Shown: piece by piece, positions 36,262 through 47,884 of the stretch
Position numbering within the stretch: the stretch's first letter is position 1
Layout: each line of letters begins with the position of its first letter
Source of the DNA: Salisaeta longa DSM 21114
GTDB lineage: Bacteria; Bacteroidota; Rhodothermia; Rhodothermales; Salinibacteraceae
Length of the DNA stretch: 64,000 nt
NCBI RefSeq assembly: GCF_000419585.1
Contig: NZ_ATTH01000001.1
Span: 952,005 to 1,016,004 of the forward strand
Reading direction: 5' to 3'
Translations under genes and position numbers: made by a program
Notes under the pieces: model-generated
What the model saw: only the letters and a program-made list of their open reading frames with translations
The model's database searches: none
What the model was told of the DNA's origin: nothing

Positions 36262-37752
36262 ATGGCTCCCTCTGATCGTCCGGTTCGCGTACGTTTTGCT
36301 CCCAGCCCTACCGGCTTCCTGCACATTGGCGGGCTGCGTACGGCGCTGTACAACTACCTGTTTGCCCGCAAGCACGAAGGCACTTTCATCTTGCGGATTG
36401 AGGACACCGACCGGTCGCGCTATGTGGAAGAGGCCGAGGCCGACATCCAGCGGGCCCTCACCTGGAGCGGGCTGGCGTATGATGAAGGACCGGGCGCCGA
36501 GGGGCCGCATGCGCCGTACTACCAATCGGAGCGCAGCGCCCTCTACCGGAGATATGCCGATACGCTGATTGAAGAAGGCCACGCCTACTACGCGTTCGAC
36601 ACCGAGGACGAGCTGGCGGCCATGCGAGAGGAGCTGGCCACCGAGGCCAATCCGCAGCCCACCTACAACGCCGCCACGCGCATGCAAATGCGCAACAGCC
36701 TGACGCTACCCGACGACGAAGTGGAGGCGCTGCTCGCCAAAGACACCCCGCACGTCATCCGCCTGAAGGTGCCCCGACGCGAAACCATCCAGTTCACCGA
36801 CGAGATTCGCGGCACGGTGTCGTTTGAGGCCAGCGGCCTCGACGATCAGGTGCTCCTGAAGTCTGACGGCATGCCAACGTACCACCTCGCGAACGTGGTG
36901 GATGACCATCACATGGAGATCTCGCACGTCATCCGCGGCGAGGAATGGCTCTCCTCCACGCCCAAGCACATCCTGATGTACCGCGCCCTGGGCTGGACGC
37001 CCCCCAAGATGGCGCACCTGCCGCTGATCTTGAGTCCGGAGGGCGGCAAGCTGTCGAAGCGCGACGCCAACGAGCTGGGCATTCCGGTGTACGTGCGCGA
37101 CTACATCGAGGAAGGCTATGAGGCCGAAGCGCTCGTCAACTTCCTGGCCTTCCTGGGTTGGAATCCGGGCACCGAGCAGGAGCTCTTTACGCTGGAAGAG
37201 CTCGCAGAGGCCTTCTCGCTCGACCGCGTGGGCGCAAGCGGCGTGCAGTTCGACCTCGACAAGCTGCAGTGGTACAACGAGCAGTACGTGCGCAAGCTGT
37301 CGGTGGAGGAGCTGGTCGCGAAGGCGCGTCCGCATGTGAAAGCCGCCGGGTACGATCCGTCCGATGAGACGCTACACACCGTCTGCGACCTGATGCAGGA
37401 TCGCATCACGCGGGTGCAGGACATTGCCACGGAGGCGTTCTATTTCTTTGAAGACCCCGACAGCTACGAGCCGAAGGACGTGAAGAAGCGCTGGAAGGAC
37501 GACTCGGCCGACCTGCTGCGCATGTACGCCGATCGCCTTGAAGCGGCCGATACGTTTGACACCGACACCGTGGAGGCGCTGCTGCGCGACCTGGCCGATG
37601 CCGAGGACGTGGGCGCGGGGCGCATCATCCACCCGGCCCGCCTGGCGGTGAGTGGGCGCACCTATGGGCCCGGCGTGTTCGGGCTGCTTGTGGGCGTCGG
37701 GAAGGAGGCGTGCATCCGCCGGATGCGCCGCGCCGTGGAGGAGCTTGGGTAA
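36262..37752 (+). CDS. gltX: Glutamyl-tRNA synthetase
   Basis: This class I synthetase charges tRNA-Glu, and in species lacking GlnRS also tRNA-Gln. The 496-residue protein shows the HIGH-type motif [11 protein letters not shown] (about 12-22) and the KMSKS-type motif [10 protein letters not shown] (about 261-270). The Rossmann fold [14 protein letters not shown] and a helical anticodon-binding C-domain are also present. ATG 36262 gives [18 protein letters not shown], the family start. It is divergent from the foldase operon across about 250 bp. Confidence 0.93.
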   Translation: MAPSDRPVRVRFAPSPTGFLHIGGLRTALYNYLFARKHEGTFILRIEDTDRSRYVEEAEADIQRALTWSGLAYDEGPGAEGPHAPYYQSERSALYRRYADTLIEEGHAYYAFDTEDELAAMREELATEANPQPTYNAATRMQMRNSLTLPDDEVEALLAKDTPHVIRLKVPRRETIQFTDEIRGTVSFEASGLDDQVLLKSDGMPTYHLANVVDDHHMEISHVIRGEEWLSSTPKHILMYRALGWTPPKMAHLPLILSPEGGKLSKRDANELGIPVYVRDYIEEGYEAEALVNFLAFLGWNPGTEQELFTLEELAEAFSLDRVGASGVQFDLDKLQWYNEQYVRKLSVEELVAKARPHVKAAGYDPSDETLHTVCDLMQDRITRVQDIATEAFYFFEDPDSYEPKDVKKRWKDDSADLLRMYADRLEAADTFDTDTVEALLRDLADAEDVGAGRIIHPARLAVSGRTYGPGVFGLLVGVGKEACIRRMRRAVEELG

Positions 37753-38374
37753 GCCCCGGGGCCACTGCATCAAGTGAGGAGCATCCTGGCAGCGTTCGGG
37801 TGGATTTGTGCATCTGCACGCCCAACGCACAAGAAAGCAGTGCCCTCCTTGTCATCGCGAGAAGTGAGAGGCCTTGGTCATGTCGTAGGTGCGATCTCCA
37901 TGCACGAGCAGGAACGCCCCCTTGCGGAGATTGCCACGCTCACTCCGTTCGCTCGCAATGACAAGAGGGTTGAAGCGCAAAGACCATACGTGAATGGTTC
38001 AGATTGCTGTTCAGACGGGTTTGACCAACTGCACGCTCAACGCACAAAAAAGCAGTGCCCTCCTTGTCATCGCGAGGACTGAGGGGCCTTGGTCATGCCA
38101 CTGGTGCGGACGCGAAGGACGCGGGGGCCGGAGGTCATGCCCGTGGTGGGGCCGGAGGTCATATCTATGATGCGATCTCCATGCACGGGCAGGAACGCTC
38201 CCTTGCAAAGATTGCCGCACGCAAAGTTGCAGGGCATAGACCGCCAGCCCCACAGCGCCTGAGCAATCAGCGCAAATTCATGGCCCCACCGGAGTCTGCG
38301 GGAACCGTTGTAACGAAAAAGTATGTCCTATAGTCCCTTCACTCGATACCTGCTACCGCACACACGCACCTGCT
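37753..38374. repeat. Gene-free gap with dispersed inverted-end repeats
   Basis: The 620-bp gap between gltX and acnA has no gene. One complete copy of the repeat seen at 2610-3046 spans 37848-37965, from CTTGTCATCGCGAG to CGCTCGCAATGACAAG. A second starts at 38063 and loses its right end near 38235. The spacer blocks CTGCACGCCCAACG and GTTCAGATTGCTGTTC recur. Within the second copy GGGGCCGGAGGTCATGCC and a related unit are tandemly repeated. The acnA promoter should lie in 38240-38374. Confidence 0.75.
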
Positions 38375-41128
<2,754 letters not shown>

Positions 41129-41157
41129 CCGGGCCAACGACGCGTAGTCACGCCATG

Positions 41158-41193
41158 ACGCCTCACGGAGCCGCGCGCTTCGTGGGGCGTTTT
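41158..41193 (+). terminator. Intrinsic terminator of acnA
   Basis: ACGCCTCAC (41158-41166) pairs with GTGGGGCGT (41182-41190, one T-G wobble), followed directly by TTTT. It lies 30 bp after the acnA stop codon. Confidence 0.7.
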
Positions 41194-41255
41194 GTGTTGA
41201 TGGCCCCATGGCCCCACCCGCCACATGCTGCATGCCGGGACGCTACGCGTGCCCC

Positions 41256-41321
41256 AAAGGCCATTTGCAGCGGTGACAGCCAGGCCTTGCGCGGACACAG
41301 CACGTAGTAGCCGATGAGCAT
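41256..41321 (-). pseudogene. N-terminal scrap of a Cas4-like nuclease
   Basis: Starting at ATG 41321 the minus strand encodes MLIGYYVLCPRKAWLSPLQM. This strongly resembles the N-terminus of Cas4 (I-x-Y-Y-x-x-C-x-R-K-x-W-L, with the first Fe-S Cys). The homology ends after about 22 codons, and no RecB nuclease motifs or three-Cys C-terminus follow. It lies 330 bp from the CRISPR array. In type I-B loci an intact cas4 normally sits beside cas1 and cas2. It is read as a leftover of a deleted adaptation module. The rest of 41129-41650 shows no gene. Confidence 0.6.
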
Positions 41322-41650
41322 GCCGCCCACGCGAAAGGAGGAGCGGGCGGCGCGGATGACACGTCTGAAGCGGGCATTGGGCGGACGGGGGGCAGAAGCA
41401 GTGCAGCGGCAACGGATCTGCGAAACGATCCGCTTCCACCTTACGACAGCACTGCGGCCACTCCGGACACCGGGCGTCCACCCACCGGGCGATGCATCAG
41501 GAACGCCCGTGCAAGCGATCAAGCGCCCACAGCCACACGCCCAGAAGATACGCTACAGATAGGAGAACCCTACAGCAACGCACCACCGCCACGGCGTGCG
41601 CAGACAGCAACGAAGGTCCGTAACGGATCCAAACAGCCGCTGCGAACCGA

Positions 41651-42210
41651 TATGCAATACCTCAAAGGTGCGATTAAAAGCCGTGGAGGATGGATACCTT
41701 CACGTTGTGCAAACTGGATTTCAATACCTCAAAGGTGCGATTAAAAGAGGGCATTGAGACGTTGCACTACCATCGCTTGACCAATTTCAATACCTCAAAG
41801 GTGCGATTAAAAGGAGTGCGACGCCTTCGCGGTCGTCAAGGACAGCGAATTTCAATACCTCAAAGGTGCGATTAAAAGGGTAACGCTAACAAGGGCTTAC
41901 AGCGTGTGAGCATGATTTCAATACCTCAAAGGTGCGATTAAAAGCGTGCTTGATCATGCCCGTCTCATACAGCGCAGCCACATTTCAATACCTCAAAGGT
42001 GCGATTAAAAGGGTGTGGTGCCAGGAGTGCAGGGCCAGCCTCGTGTAATTTCAATACCTCAAAGGTGCGATTAAAAGCACGTGCAGAAATCGAGGTGAGC
42101 GAGGACGTCAACAAATTTCAATACCTCAAAGGTGCGATTAAAAGACCGCCTGAGGCCATTGGGATCAGCCCGCCGATGATATTTCAATACCTCAAAGGTG
42201 CGATTAAAAG
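41651..42210 (-). CRISPR. CRISPR array, nine 30-bp repeats, eight spacers
   Basis: Repeats start at 41651, 41718, 41784, 41849, 41915, 41982, 42048, 42115 and 42181. The eight spacers are 35-37 bp. On the minus strand each repeat begins CTTTTAATCG and ends ATTGAAAT, the 8-base type I 5' handle, so crRNA is made leftward. The repeat at 41651 differs in its first four plus-strand bases (TATG for ATTT). In crRNA orientation this is the 3' end of the last repeat, the usual position for terminal decay. The leader should therefore lie to the right (42211-42600). Seven of the other eight repeats start flush with the consensus, with no internal mismatches seen. Confidence 0.97.
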
Positions 42211-42524
42211 CCTACCACCAACCTCTAAAAAAGCGGGGAGAGATGCAAGTGCGCGGCGATTTTAGCGAAGGGCGTGGGCCCGTTAAGTCGTCGCCCGTCG
42301 GTCGTGCATAAACCCCCGGGGGGACGACGACATGACGCTAACCTCTTGTTTTGAACCAGGGTGGAGTCAATCATCGGGTCGCCGTGCGCACATTATCGGT
42401 TGTGATCGTTCAACAACGAGCCCGGGCGACGACATCCGCGCATCGGCAGGGCGTTGCAATCGCCTCGGTTGGGGAAGCATCAACGAGATGCGCTGGCGTT
42501 TGCTCCACCGCGCAAGTGCATGCC
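42211..42524. other. CRISPR leader and intergenic region
   Basis: No gene is seen between the array and the WYL promoter. By array orientation this contains the leader and, on the minus strand, the crRNA promoter. The octamer CCCGTTAA at 42279-42286 recurs inside the WYL promoter at 42533-42540, hinting at a shared regulator site. A minus-strand TTGTTG/TAATGT pair near 42385-42420 is a weak promoter candidate. Confidence 0.45.
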
Positions 42525-42553
42525 TTGACGTTCCCGTTAACGGCTTGTATTGT
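42525..42553 (+). promoter_or_regulatory. Promoter of the WYL/cas operon with internal palindrome
   Basis: TTGACG (42525-42530) and TATTGT (42548-42553) are separated by exactly 17 bp, a sigma-70-like arrangement, and lie about 50 bp before the WYL GTG start. A perfect 10-bp palindrome, CCGTTAACGG (42534-42543), occupies the spacer, where a bound repressor would block polymerase. The adjacent WYL protein is the obvious candidate ligand; this is inference. Confidence 0.6.
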
Positions 42554-42601
42554 AGTGTAAGCATTTAATGAAGCTTTCCCGTCTAGTTTCGTTTCCACAC
42601 C

Positions 42602-43654
42602 GTGCTACACCACTTCTCTAACGACACCCAGCAGGCCCTGTACGAACTCCTGCGCGACGGCGAGGCGCTCACCTACCGCGAAATGGAAGATGCGCTCGAC
42701 CGCTCAAACCGCCAGGTGCGTCGTACCGTGAAGAAACTGAAGGCCGCGGGCCTTCCGGTCCAAACCCGCAAACGTGGCCGGGCGAACGAATATTATCTGC
42801 CGAGCTCGCACCAACAATCTGCCCACTTGACGCTCGACCTTGATGAGCACGAGGTGCTGGCGTTGGTGATTACCGCCGCGGCGGCCCGCTCCAATCACAG
42901 CCCCTCGCCGCTCCACGAGCCGCTGGCCGCCGCGTTCGATCAGATCATGCAGTCCTTGCCCACCGGCATCAGCGGGTTCGAGCCGCGCACGCTGATCCAT
43001 CACATCCACTTTGGACAGGCCCCGCACGTGTCGGTTGACGCAGATGTATTTCTTGCGCTTGTGCGTGCGCTGGGCAACCGCCGCCGCATGGCCATCGACT
43101 ACCACGCCGCCTACAACGACACCTTTCACGAGGGGCGCGTCATTGAGCCGTACGCGCTGGCCCGGCGCGGCGACGCCTGGTTGTGCGTGGCCCGCGATCC
43201 TAACAAGCCGGCCGGCGACGACCTCCGCGACTTCAACCTCAGCCGCATCTCGGATGTGCGCCCCGCCGACCCCGACCGCCCCGGCGGCCAGTACACCATT
43301 CCCGACGCCTTCGACCTCGACATATACTTTTTGCCCCGCTTCGAATCCATTGAAGGCGGGGAGGACTACGTCGTCACGCTGCTCTTTGCACCGGAGTGCG
43401 TGCCGTACCTCCAATCGAAGCGGTACCAGCGGTCGCAACAGATCCACGACACCGAGCGGCCGGACGGACGGGTGGAGGTATCGTACGAGGTCGCCGGGTT
43501 GGACGAGATTGCGACGTTTGTGCGCTCGTGGGGCCCCAAGGTGGAGGTGCTCAAGCCCGCAGCGCTGCGCGACAAGATTCGAGACGAGGCCCGCGCGGTG
43601 GCCGCTCAGTACGAAACGGCTTCATCCGCCGCGGCCCCTTCCGCAACGCCGTAG
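42602..43654 (+). CDS. WYL-domain regulator of the CRISPR-Cas locus
   Basis: The 350-residue protein (GTG start) has an N-terminal winged HTH (LTYREMEDALDRSNRQVRRTV, about 21-41). A WYL domain follows (about 155-230, RVIEPYALARRGDAWLCVARD), then a WCX extension ending TFVRSWGPKVEVLKPAALRD. WYL proteins are known repressors of CRISPR-Cas operons, for example in cyanobacteria. It is the first gene of the rightward cas run and is paralogous to the WYL protein at 7946-8932. Autoregulation via the palindromic promoter is plausible. Confidence 0.88.
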   Translation: MLHHFSNDTQQALYELLRDGEALTYREMEDALDRSNRQVRRTVKKLKAAGLPVQTRKRGRANEYYLPSSHQQSAHLTLDLDEHEVLALVITAAAARSNHSPSPLHEPLAAAFDQIMQSLPTGISGFEPRTLIHHIHFGQAPHVSVDADVFLALVRALGNRRRMAIDYHAAYNDTFHEGRVIEPYALARRGDAWLCVARDPNKPAGDDLRDFNLSRISDVRPADPDRPGGQYTIPDAFDLDIYFLPRFESIEGGEDYVVTLLFAPECVPYLQSKRYQRSQQIHDTERPDGRVEVSYEVAGLDEIATFVRSWGPKVEVLKPAALRDKIRDEARAVAAQYETASSAAAPSATP

Positions 43655-43746
43655 CCCAGCCACCCCGGACGCCCGGTGTCCACCGACACGCGACTGCTTG
43701 TGTATGCTGGAGCCGTGCCCAACCGTTTCACGATCCGCTGTTTTCC

Positions 43747-44043
43747 ATGGCTACTGCTTCTGCCGTCGTGTCCGTATCGCTGACGTTTGACGCCTCACAG
43801 CACGACCGCCTGACCCAACCGGGGGCTGCCCAGTTGCCGACCCCCGTGTGGAACGGCCGTCCGTTGGTGCTTGCGCGGGCCGCGGGGCCGTACCAACTGA
43901 TTGGGTGCACGCCCGACATCGAAACGCTAGTGCCCTGGATACTGAGCTTCGGCGCGTCCGTCGGCGTCGACAGCCCGGCGTCGTTGCGTCGGCACATCGC
44001 CGCTGAAGCTCGGGCGTTGGCCCTACGCTACGCCGCCGCCTAA
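43747..44043 (+). CDS. Stand-alone WCX-like mini-protein
   Basis: The 98-residue protein ends IETLVPWILSFGASVGVDSP, then SLRRHIAAEARALALRYA. This matches the WCX C-terminal extension of the upstream WYL regulator (LDEIATFVRSWGPKVEVLKP...LRDKIRDEARAVAAQY) and of the paralogue at 7946. It has no HTH or WYL domain. The N-terminal half (VSVSLTFDASQHDRLTQPG) corresponds to the first WCX strand. It lies between the WYL gene and cas6 in the same direction. A role as oligomerisation partner or modulator of the regulator is inferred. Confidence 0.65.
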   Translation: MATASAVVSVSLTFDASQHDRLTQPGAAQLPTPVWNGRPLVLARAAGPYQLIGCTPDIETLVPWILSFGASVGVDSPASLRRHIAAEARALALRYAAA

Positions 44044-44076
44044 TTCGCTCACTATCGCTTCTCTATCGATTCTCGC

Positions 44077-44766
44077 ATGCGCCTGAACCTACGCCTGACC
44101 GGCAACACCGAACCGGTTCCGTTCAATCACCTGCATCGCCTCACGGGCTTTCTGCACGACCGCATTGGTCCCAACGCGCTGCACGACGCCATCAGCCTGT
44201 ACAGTTTTGGCTGGCTGCACGACGGGCAGAAGGTCGACGGCTCCGCCGAATATCCGGAGGGGCACCTCACCTTTCCGCAGGGTGCAACCTGGCGCGTGAG
44301 CTTCTACGACGACGCCATCGCGAAGCGGCTCATGGAGGGCATCCTGCGCGATCCGGTGGTGTTTGCGGGGATGCGCATCTACGAGGTGAAGGAGCAAGCC
44401 GCGCCACACTTTGGCGGGTGCTACCGCTTCAAGACCGACCGGGGCCCCGTGGTGGCGCGCACGGAGCGTCCGGGCGGCGGCCGCGACTACCTGGCGTGGG
44501 ACAACGCGGATGCCGACGCTGTGCTGACGCGCTTGCTGCGCCACAAGCTGGACATCGCGGGCCTGACGGGCGCGCATCAGGACGTGACCGTGCAGTTCGA
44601 CCGGACCTACCGCCACGCGCACACCAAGGTGGCCGCCGTGAAGGGCGTGCAGCACAAGGGAAGCATCTGCCCGGTGGTCGTTCGCGGCACGCCCGCGGCG
44701 GTGCGGTTTGCCTGGCTCGTGGGCGTCGGGGATTTGACGGGCTCCGGGTTTGGCGCGCTGCGATGA
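44077..44766 (+). CDS. cas6: CRISPR RNA endoribonuclease Cas6
   Basis: The 229-residue RAMP protein begins MRLNLRLTGNTEPVPFNHLH and ends with the Gly-rich loop WLVGVGDLTGSGFGALR, the hallmark of Cas6. N-terminal His residues (HLHRLTGFLHD) include the likely catalytic base. It cleaves the repeat 8 bases from its 3' end, leaving the AUUGAAAU handle. It is first of the cas genes proper, but separated from cas5 by an inserted transposase gene. Confidence 0.9.
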   Translation: MRLNLRLTGNTEPVPFNHLHRLTGFLHDRIGPNALHDAISLYSFGWLHDGQKVDGSAEYPEGHLTFPQGATWRVSFYDDAIAKRLMEGILRDPVVFAGMRIYEVKEQAAPHFGGCYRFKTDRGPVVARTERPGGGRDYLAWDNADADAVLTRLLRHKLDIAGLTGAHQDVTVQFDRTYRHAHTKVAAVKGVQHKGSICPVVVRGTPAAVRFAWLVGVGDLTGSGFGALR

Positions 44767-44781
44767 CGGCCCTACAGACCG

Positions 44782-44805
44782 TGCGTCATGGCGTGCCATG
44801 ACGCA
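44782..44805. repeat. Perfect palindrome between cas6 and the RAYT gene
   Basis: An 11-base arm TGCGTCATGGC, a 2-base centre GT and the exact complementary arm GCCATGACGCA form a hairpin. It lies 15 bp after cas6 and 19 bp before the RAYT ATG. REP-type hairpins next to a RAYT gene are its usual substrate. No T-run follows, so it is not a standard terminator. The decamer GCCATGACGC also occurs near 41152. Confidence 0.75.
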
Positions 44806-44824
44806 GCACCTACAACCACGATGC

Positions 44825-45472
44825 ATGTTCATGCCCCGCGATTACGATCAATACCACACGCACCACCGGTCACGCCGCCTGGCGGGATGGGATTATACCC
44901 GCGCAGCCGCTTATTTCGTGACCCTCTGCACGGACCATCGGGTGTATCTGTTTGGCGAGGTGCAGGACGGGCGGATGGCGCTGAGTGCGTACGGACAAAT
45001 CGCGGCCGCCGGGTGGTACCGGTCCGAGGGTTTACGCGACGAGGTGCACCTGGACGCCTTTGTGGTCATGCCTAACCACGTGCATGGCATCGTGGTGATT
45101 GCCCCACCCGCGGCCGACGCGCCGACCGACCCGCACGGCTACGACCTGTGCGTCACTGCGGATAAGGGGCAAAACGCAGCGTCGCGCAGTGATGCGACAT
45201 CGGTTTCGAAATCCGACGACGACGTAACGTCGACCGGCCGGTCGACGTTACCGGTGGGGCCTCCGCCAAAGTCGCTAGGGGCGATGATGGCCGGGTACAA
45301 GTCGGCCGTCACCCGCCGCATCAACAAGGAGCGCGGCACCCCAGGCACGGCGGTCTGGCAGCGCAATTACCACGACCACATCATCCGCACCGAACGCGCA
45401 TGACGCCGCATTCGGCGGTACATCGAAACCAATCCGGCGCGGTGGACAGAAGATCTGCATCATTCAGATTAA
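44825..45472 (+). pseudogene. REP-associated tyrosine transposase (RAYT) broken by one in-frame TGA
   Basis: The open part (44825-45403, 192 codons) starts MFMPRDYDQYHTHHRSRR. It has the HUH motif VMPNHVHGIV and the Tyr-containing AMMAGYKSAVTRRIN, typical of Y1 transposases of the RAYT (TnpA-REP) family. At 45401 a TGA interrupts the usual C-terminal block: IIRTERA-stop-RRIRRYIETNPARWTEDLHH then runs to TAA at 45470. The downstream sequence is exactly what the family has next, so this is a recent nonsense mutation (or possible readthrough). The gene sits between cas6 and cas5, ending 10 bp before cas5. Confidence 0.88.
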
Positions 45473-45482
45473 CCATGAGGCA

Positions 45483-46277
45483 ATGCACAAAGATATGATA
45501 GACTTCTCGTTCTTTTTAGAGCCGCCCGAGCTTGACGTGGCCGCGGTACTGACTATCGAAGCGCTCACGCCGCTTTCGATGTCGACGGCGCAGCCGGGCA
45601 CGTACTACCGAAGTCAGCCTGCCCCCAGCGAGGCCATGCTGTACGGCTTGCTCGAAAACGCGCTAGGCTGGCACTTCCCAGAAGACGTGCGGACCGATGT
45701 ATTAAAGCAATTACGCCAAGCAGCGAAAGACGAACTTGGTCACGGCCATCCCCTCAAAAAGGAACCGTGGATTACAGGCGACGAAGACTCCGAATCTGCC
45801 TCCGGCTTCGTAACCCTGCTCCAGTATCATTTGGAATTCGAAACCGCTTTTCTCCCGGAAACGACGCACTTCGATGATCTTTGGGCACGGCATGCGCGAA
45901 GTACAGGCACGCAGTTTTCGGGTGGAAGCCGAAATTATAACATTGGGATAGAGCGCGTCATGAACTTGAAAGGCGCTGAAGCTATCAACTTTGGAGATCG
46001 TTCAAGTTACAAGATTCGCGACCCCGAAAAGCTGCTCGATGTGGAGGCCGGCGACAAAGTGCATGTAAATGCGCTACGTCCACATTTTCCACAGTTTTAC
46101 GTAAGCCCCACAAAGCGAGAATATGTAATTCCGGAAGGAGCGTACCGTTACCGGATTCGCACGTCGGCAACACTTGCTGAGATGCTTGGTGCCGCGCTGG
46201 AAGCCCCGGCCGCACCGCTCTACCTTGGAAGTAATGACGGTTGGGTGGAAGCGCGGCTGGAGGAAGTGCACCCGTGA
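45483..46277 (+). CDS. cas5: Cas5 subunit of the type I-B Cascade
   Basis: The 264-residue RAMP protein carries LTIEALTPLSMSTAQPGTYY then RSQPAPSEAMLYGLLENALG, the Cas5 N-terminal strand and Gly/Tyr loop, in the form seen in Bacteroidota (Csp/PGING-like) I-B systems. Cas5 caps the crRNA 5' handle and contacts the large subunit. GAGG 5 bases before the ATG is a reasonable ribosome-binding site. Its stop overlaps the next start (GTGA). Confidence 0.82.
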   Translation: MHKDMIDFSFFLEPPELDVAAVLTIEALTPLSMSTAQPGTYYRSQPAPSEAMLYGLLENALGWHFPEDVRTDVLKQLRQAAKDELGHGHPLKKEPWITGDEDSESASGFVTLLQYHLEFETAFLPETTHFDDLWARHARSTGTQFSGGSRNYNIGIERVMNLKGAEAINFGDRSSYKIRDPEKLLDVEAGDKVHVNALRPHFPQFYVSPTKREYVIPEGAYRYRIRTSATLAEMLGAALEAPAAPLYLGSNDGWVEARLEEVHP

Positions 46278-47842
46278 TAGCCCCCACCCCCACGATGGAA
46301 GCTTCGAACGATTCTGTTCTCTTCTTCGACCATCCGTACCCCCGATATGGACTTGCTGCTACACTGGCCCAACAGGGCAAGACAAACAGCTGGCAAGCGG
46401 CTCTGGACAATCCCAAACTCCTGATTCGTATGGCGGGCCACGCCGTCGAAGCAGCACTGGGCACGTTCCGTCTACATACGCAAGACGACCTCGACGAAGA
46501 TCGCATACTGCGCTACCGCTATCTCACGGCCGATGAATTAGAGACGAGCGGCCAGAAGGCAGCGGGTGGGTATTACATTGCCCCCCATGTGGTAATTAAT
46601 GACCGGAACGCCCGGTATCTTATCAAAGAAGCTCGCGGTTTTCTGCATGAGCTGAATCAAAAGATAGATCCTCATGCATCGACGGATTTAAAGCGTTCAT
46701 TTGCGCCCTTCACCACGAAGCTGAACGAGGGCACGGCGTCGCTCTCCAACCCGAAATCGACAAAGCTGGAGACCGTGTTTTCGCTGGTTGCGACACTGAC
46801 GCCTGCCAAACCAGCCGGCCAAGTGGATTTCACGAACCAAGTTATGATTCCGGATCTCGACCTGGAGGGCATGATCCGCTTCGTACAGCTCTTTCGGGAC
46901 ATGCAGGACAGCGAGCTGAAACGACCGCTGACGCTCCAGCGCAAAGAAGGCAGCAAGCGAAAGCGACCACCCCTCTTCGATGGCAACTACCCGGACGCCC
47001 CGCGGAGCAGCGCCTTCGGGCCTGTTGGACTCCTGGGCGCGATGGGGCAATGGGCCAAGCGGGCAGATCGACTTTCGGAAGTGGCGCCCATCCTCGACCA
47101 AATGGCTGGACGCCCGATCTACCTCGTCAGCTACGACGGTAATCTGATGCGGCAGGAGTTTATCGGGCACCATGCCGCGCGCCTCGCGCAGGAGCACAAC
47201 CTTCCAAGAGTCATCGACAGCCTCTATCGGGCACGGTTTTACAACGAGGACGACAACAAACCCGACAGCCCCACGAGGAAGAGCTTCTTTCGGATGGCGA
47301 GTCGTTTTCTCCAGCTCTACACGCGAGCTGCCTTTCGTGATTTTCTGGCCTTCCGCGTGCAGTACGAAACCGTTTTCTCATCCATCATCACTGACTTTAT
47401 CATGAGCGAATACACAATTGACCCTGACATTGTCCGCTCTGCTCGGGCCTATGGGGCATACCTCAATACAGTAGCATACTTCGTAGCCAGAGACGAAGTG
47501 GAGCAAAATAAGGAGCAGGAAGGCGGCGGCACGGGGCGCACTTTGTACGAAGCAAAGGCTCGTGCGCTTGCCCAACTTGAGGGCACGGCGCTGAGCGCGC
47601 GGCGCCCGAGTGCACTTTTTGCTCAACTGAACGTCATGGCTGGACGTCAGGCAAACCAAGATGTGCCGGCCGAGGCCGCCCGGTTCATTGAAGCCGTCAA
47701 CACCGGCGAAGTCGCATTTGACGAGGCAAAAGACCTCGTGCTGGCCTACATGCGCCTTCGTTCCAACAAGTCGTCGCCCGACGTCACGGAAACCTCTGCC
47801 GATGAAATCGACGAGACCGGCTACATGACGGACGACAGCTAA
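46274..47842 (+). CDS. cas8: Cas8-type large subunit (type I-B, Csp2/PGING-like)
   Basis: A 522-residue protein (GTG 46274 overlapping the cas5 stop; ATG 46295 is the alternative). I recognise it mainly by size and position: it is the large gene between cas5 and cas7, where the PAM-reading large subunit lies. Features are an N-terminal segment LFFDHPYPRYGLAATLAQQG, a basic linker (KEGSKRKRPPLF) and a helical C-terminal region rich in Arg and Ala, consistent with a fused small-subunit-like bundle. No CxxC zinc motif is seen. The precise Cas8 subfamily is uncertain. Confidence 0.75.
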   Translation: MIAPTPTMEASNDSVLFFDHPYPRYGLAATLAQQGKTNSWQAALDNPKLLIRMAGHAVEAALGTFRLHTQDDLDEDRILRYRYLTADELETSGQKAAGGYYIAPHVVINDRNARYLIKEARGFLHELNQKIDPHASTDLKRSFAPFTTKLNEGTASLSNPKSTKLETVFSLVATLTPAKPAGQVDFTNQVMIPDLDLEGMIRFVQLFRDMQDSELKRPLTLQRKEGSKRKRPPLFDGNYPDAPRSSAFGPVGLLGAMGQWAKRADRLSEVAPILDQMAGRPIYLVSYDGNLMRQEFIGHHAARLAQEHNLPRVIDSLYRARFYNEDDNKPDSPTRKSFFRMASRFLQLYTRAAFRDFLAFRVQYETVFSSIITDFIMSEYTIDPDIVRSARAYGAYLNTVAYFVARDEVEQNKEQEGGGTGRTLYEAKARALAQLEGTALSARRPSALFAQLNVMAGRQANQDVPAEAARFIEAVNTGEVAFDEAKDLVLAYMRLRSNKSSPDVTETSADEIDETGYMTDDS

Positions 47843-47884
47843 TTATCCGGACACACCATCTTTCATCAATCACTGCACGACACC

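Noticed and set aside
41690-42265. Open frames inside the CRISPR array
   Set aside because: They consist of repeat-derived peptides (FNTSKVRLK) plus spacers.
45401-45403. TGA in the RAYT gene as a selenocysteine codon
   Set aside because: No selenocysteine homologue is known at this position in the family, and no SECIS-like hairpin was evident just downstream.
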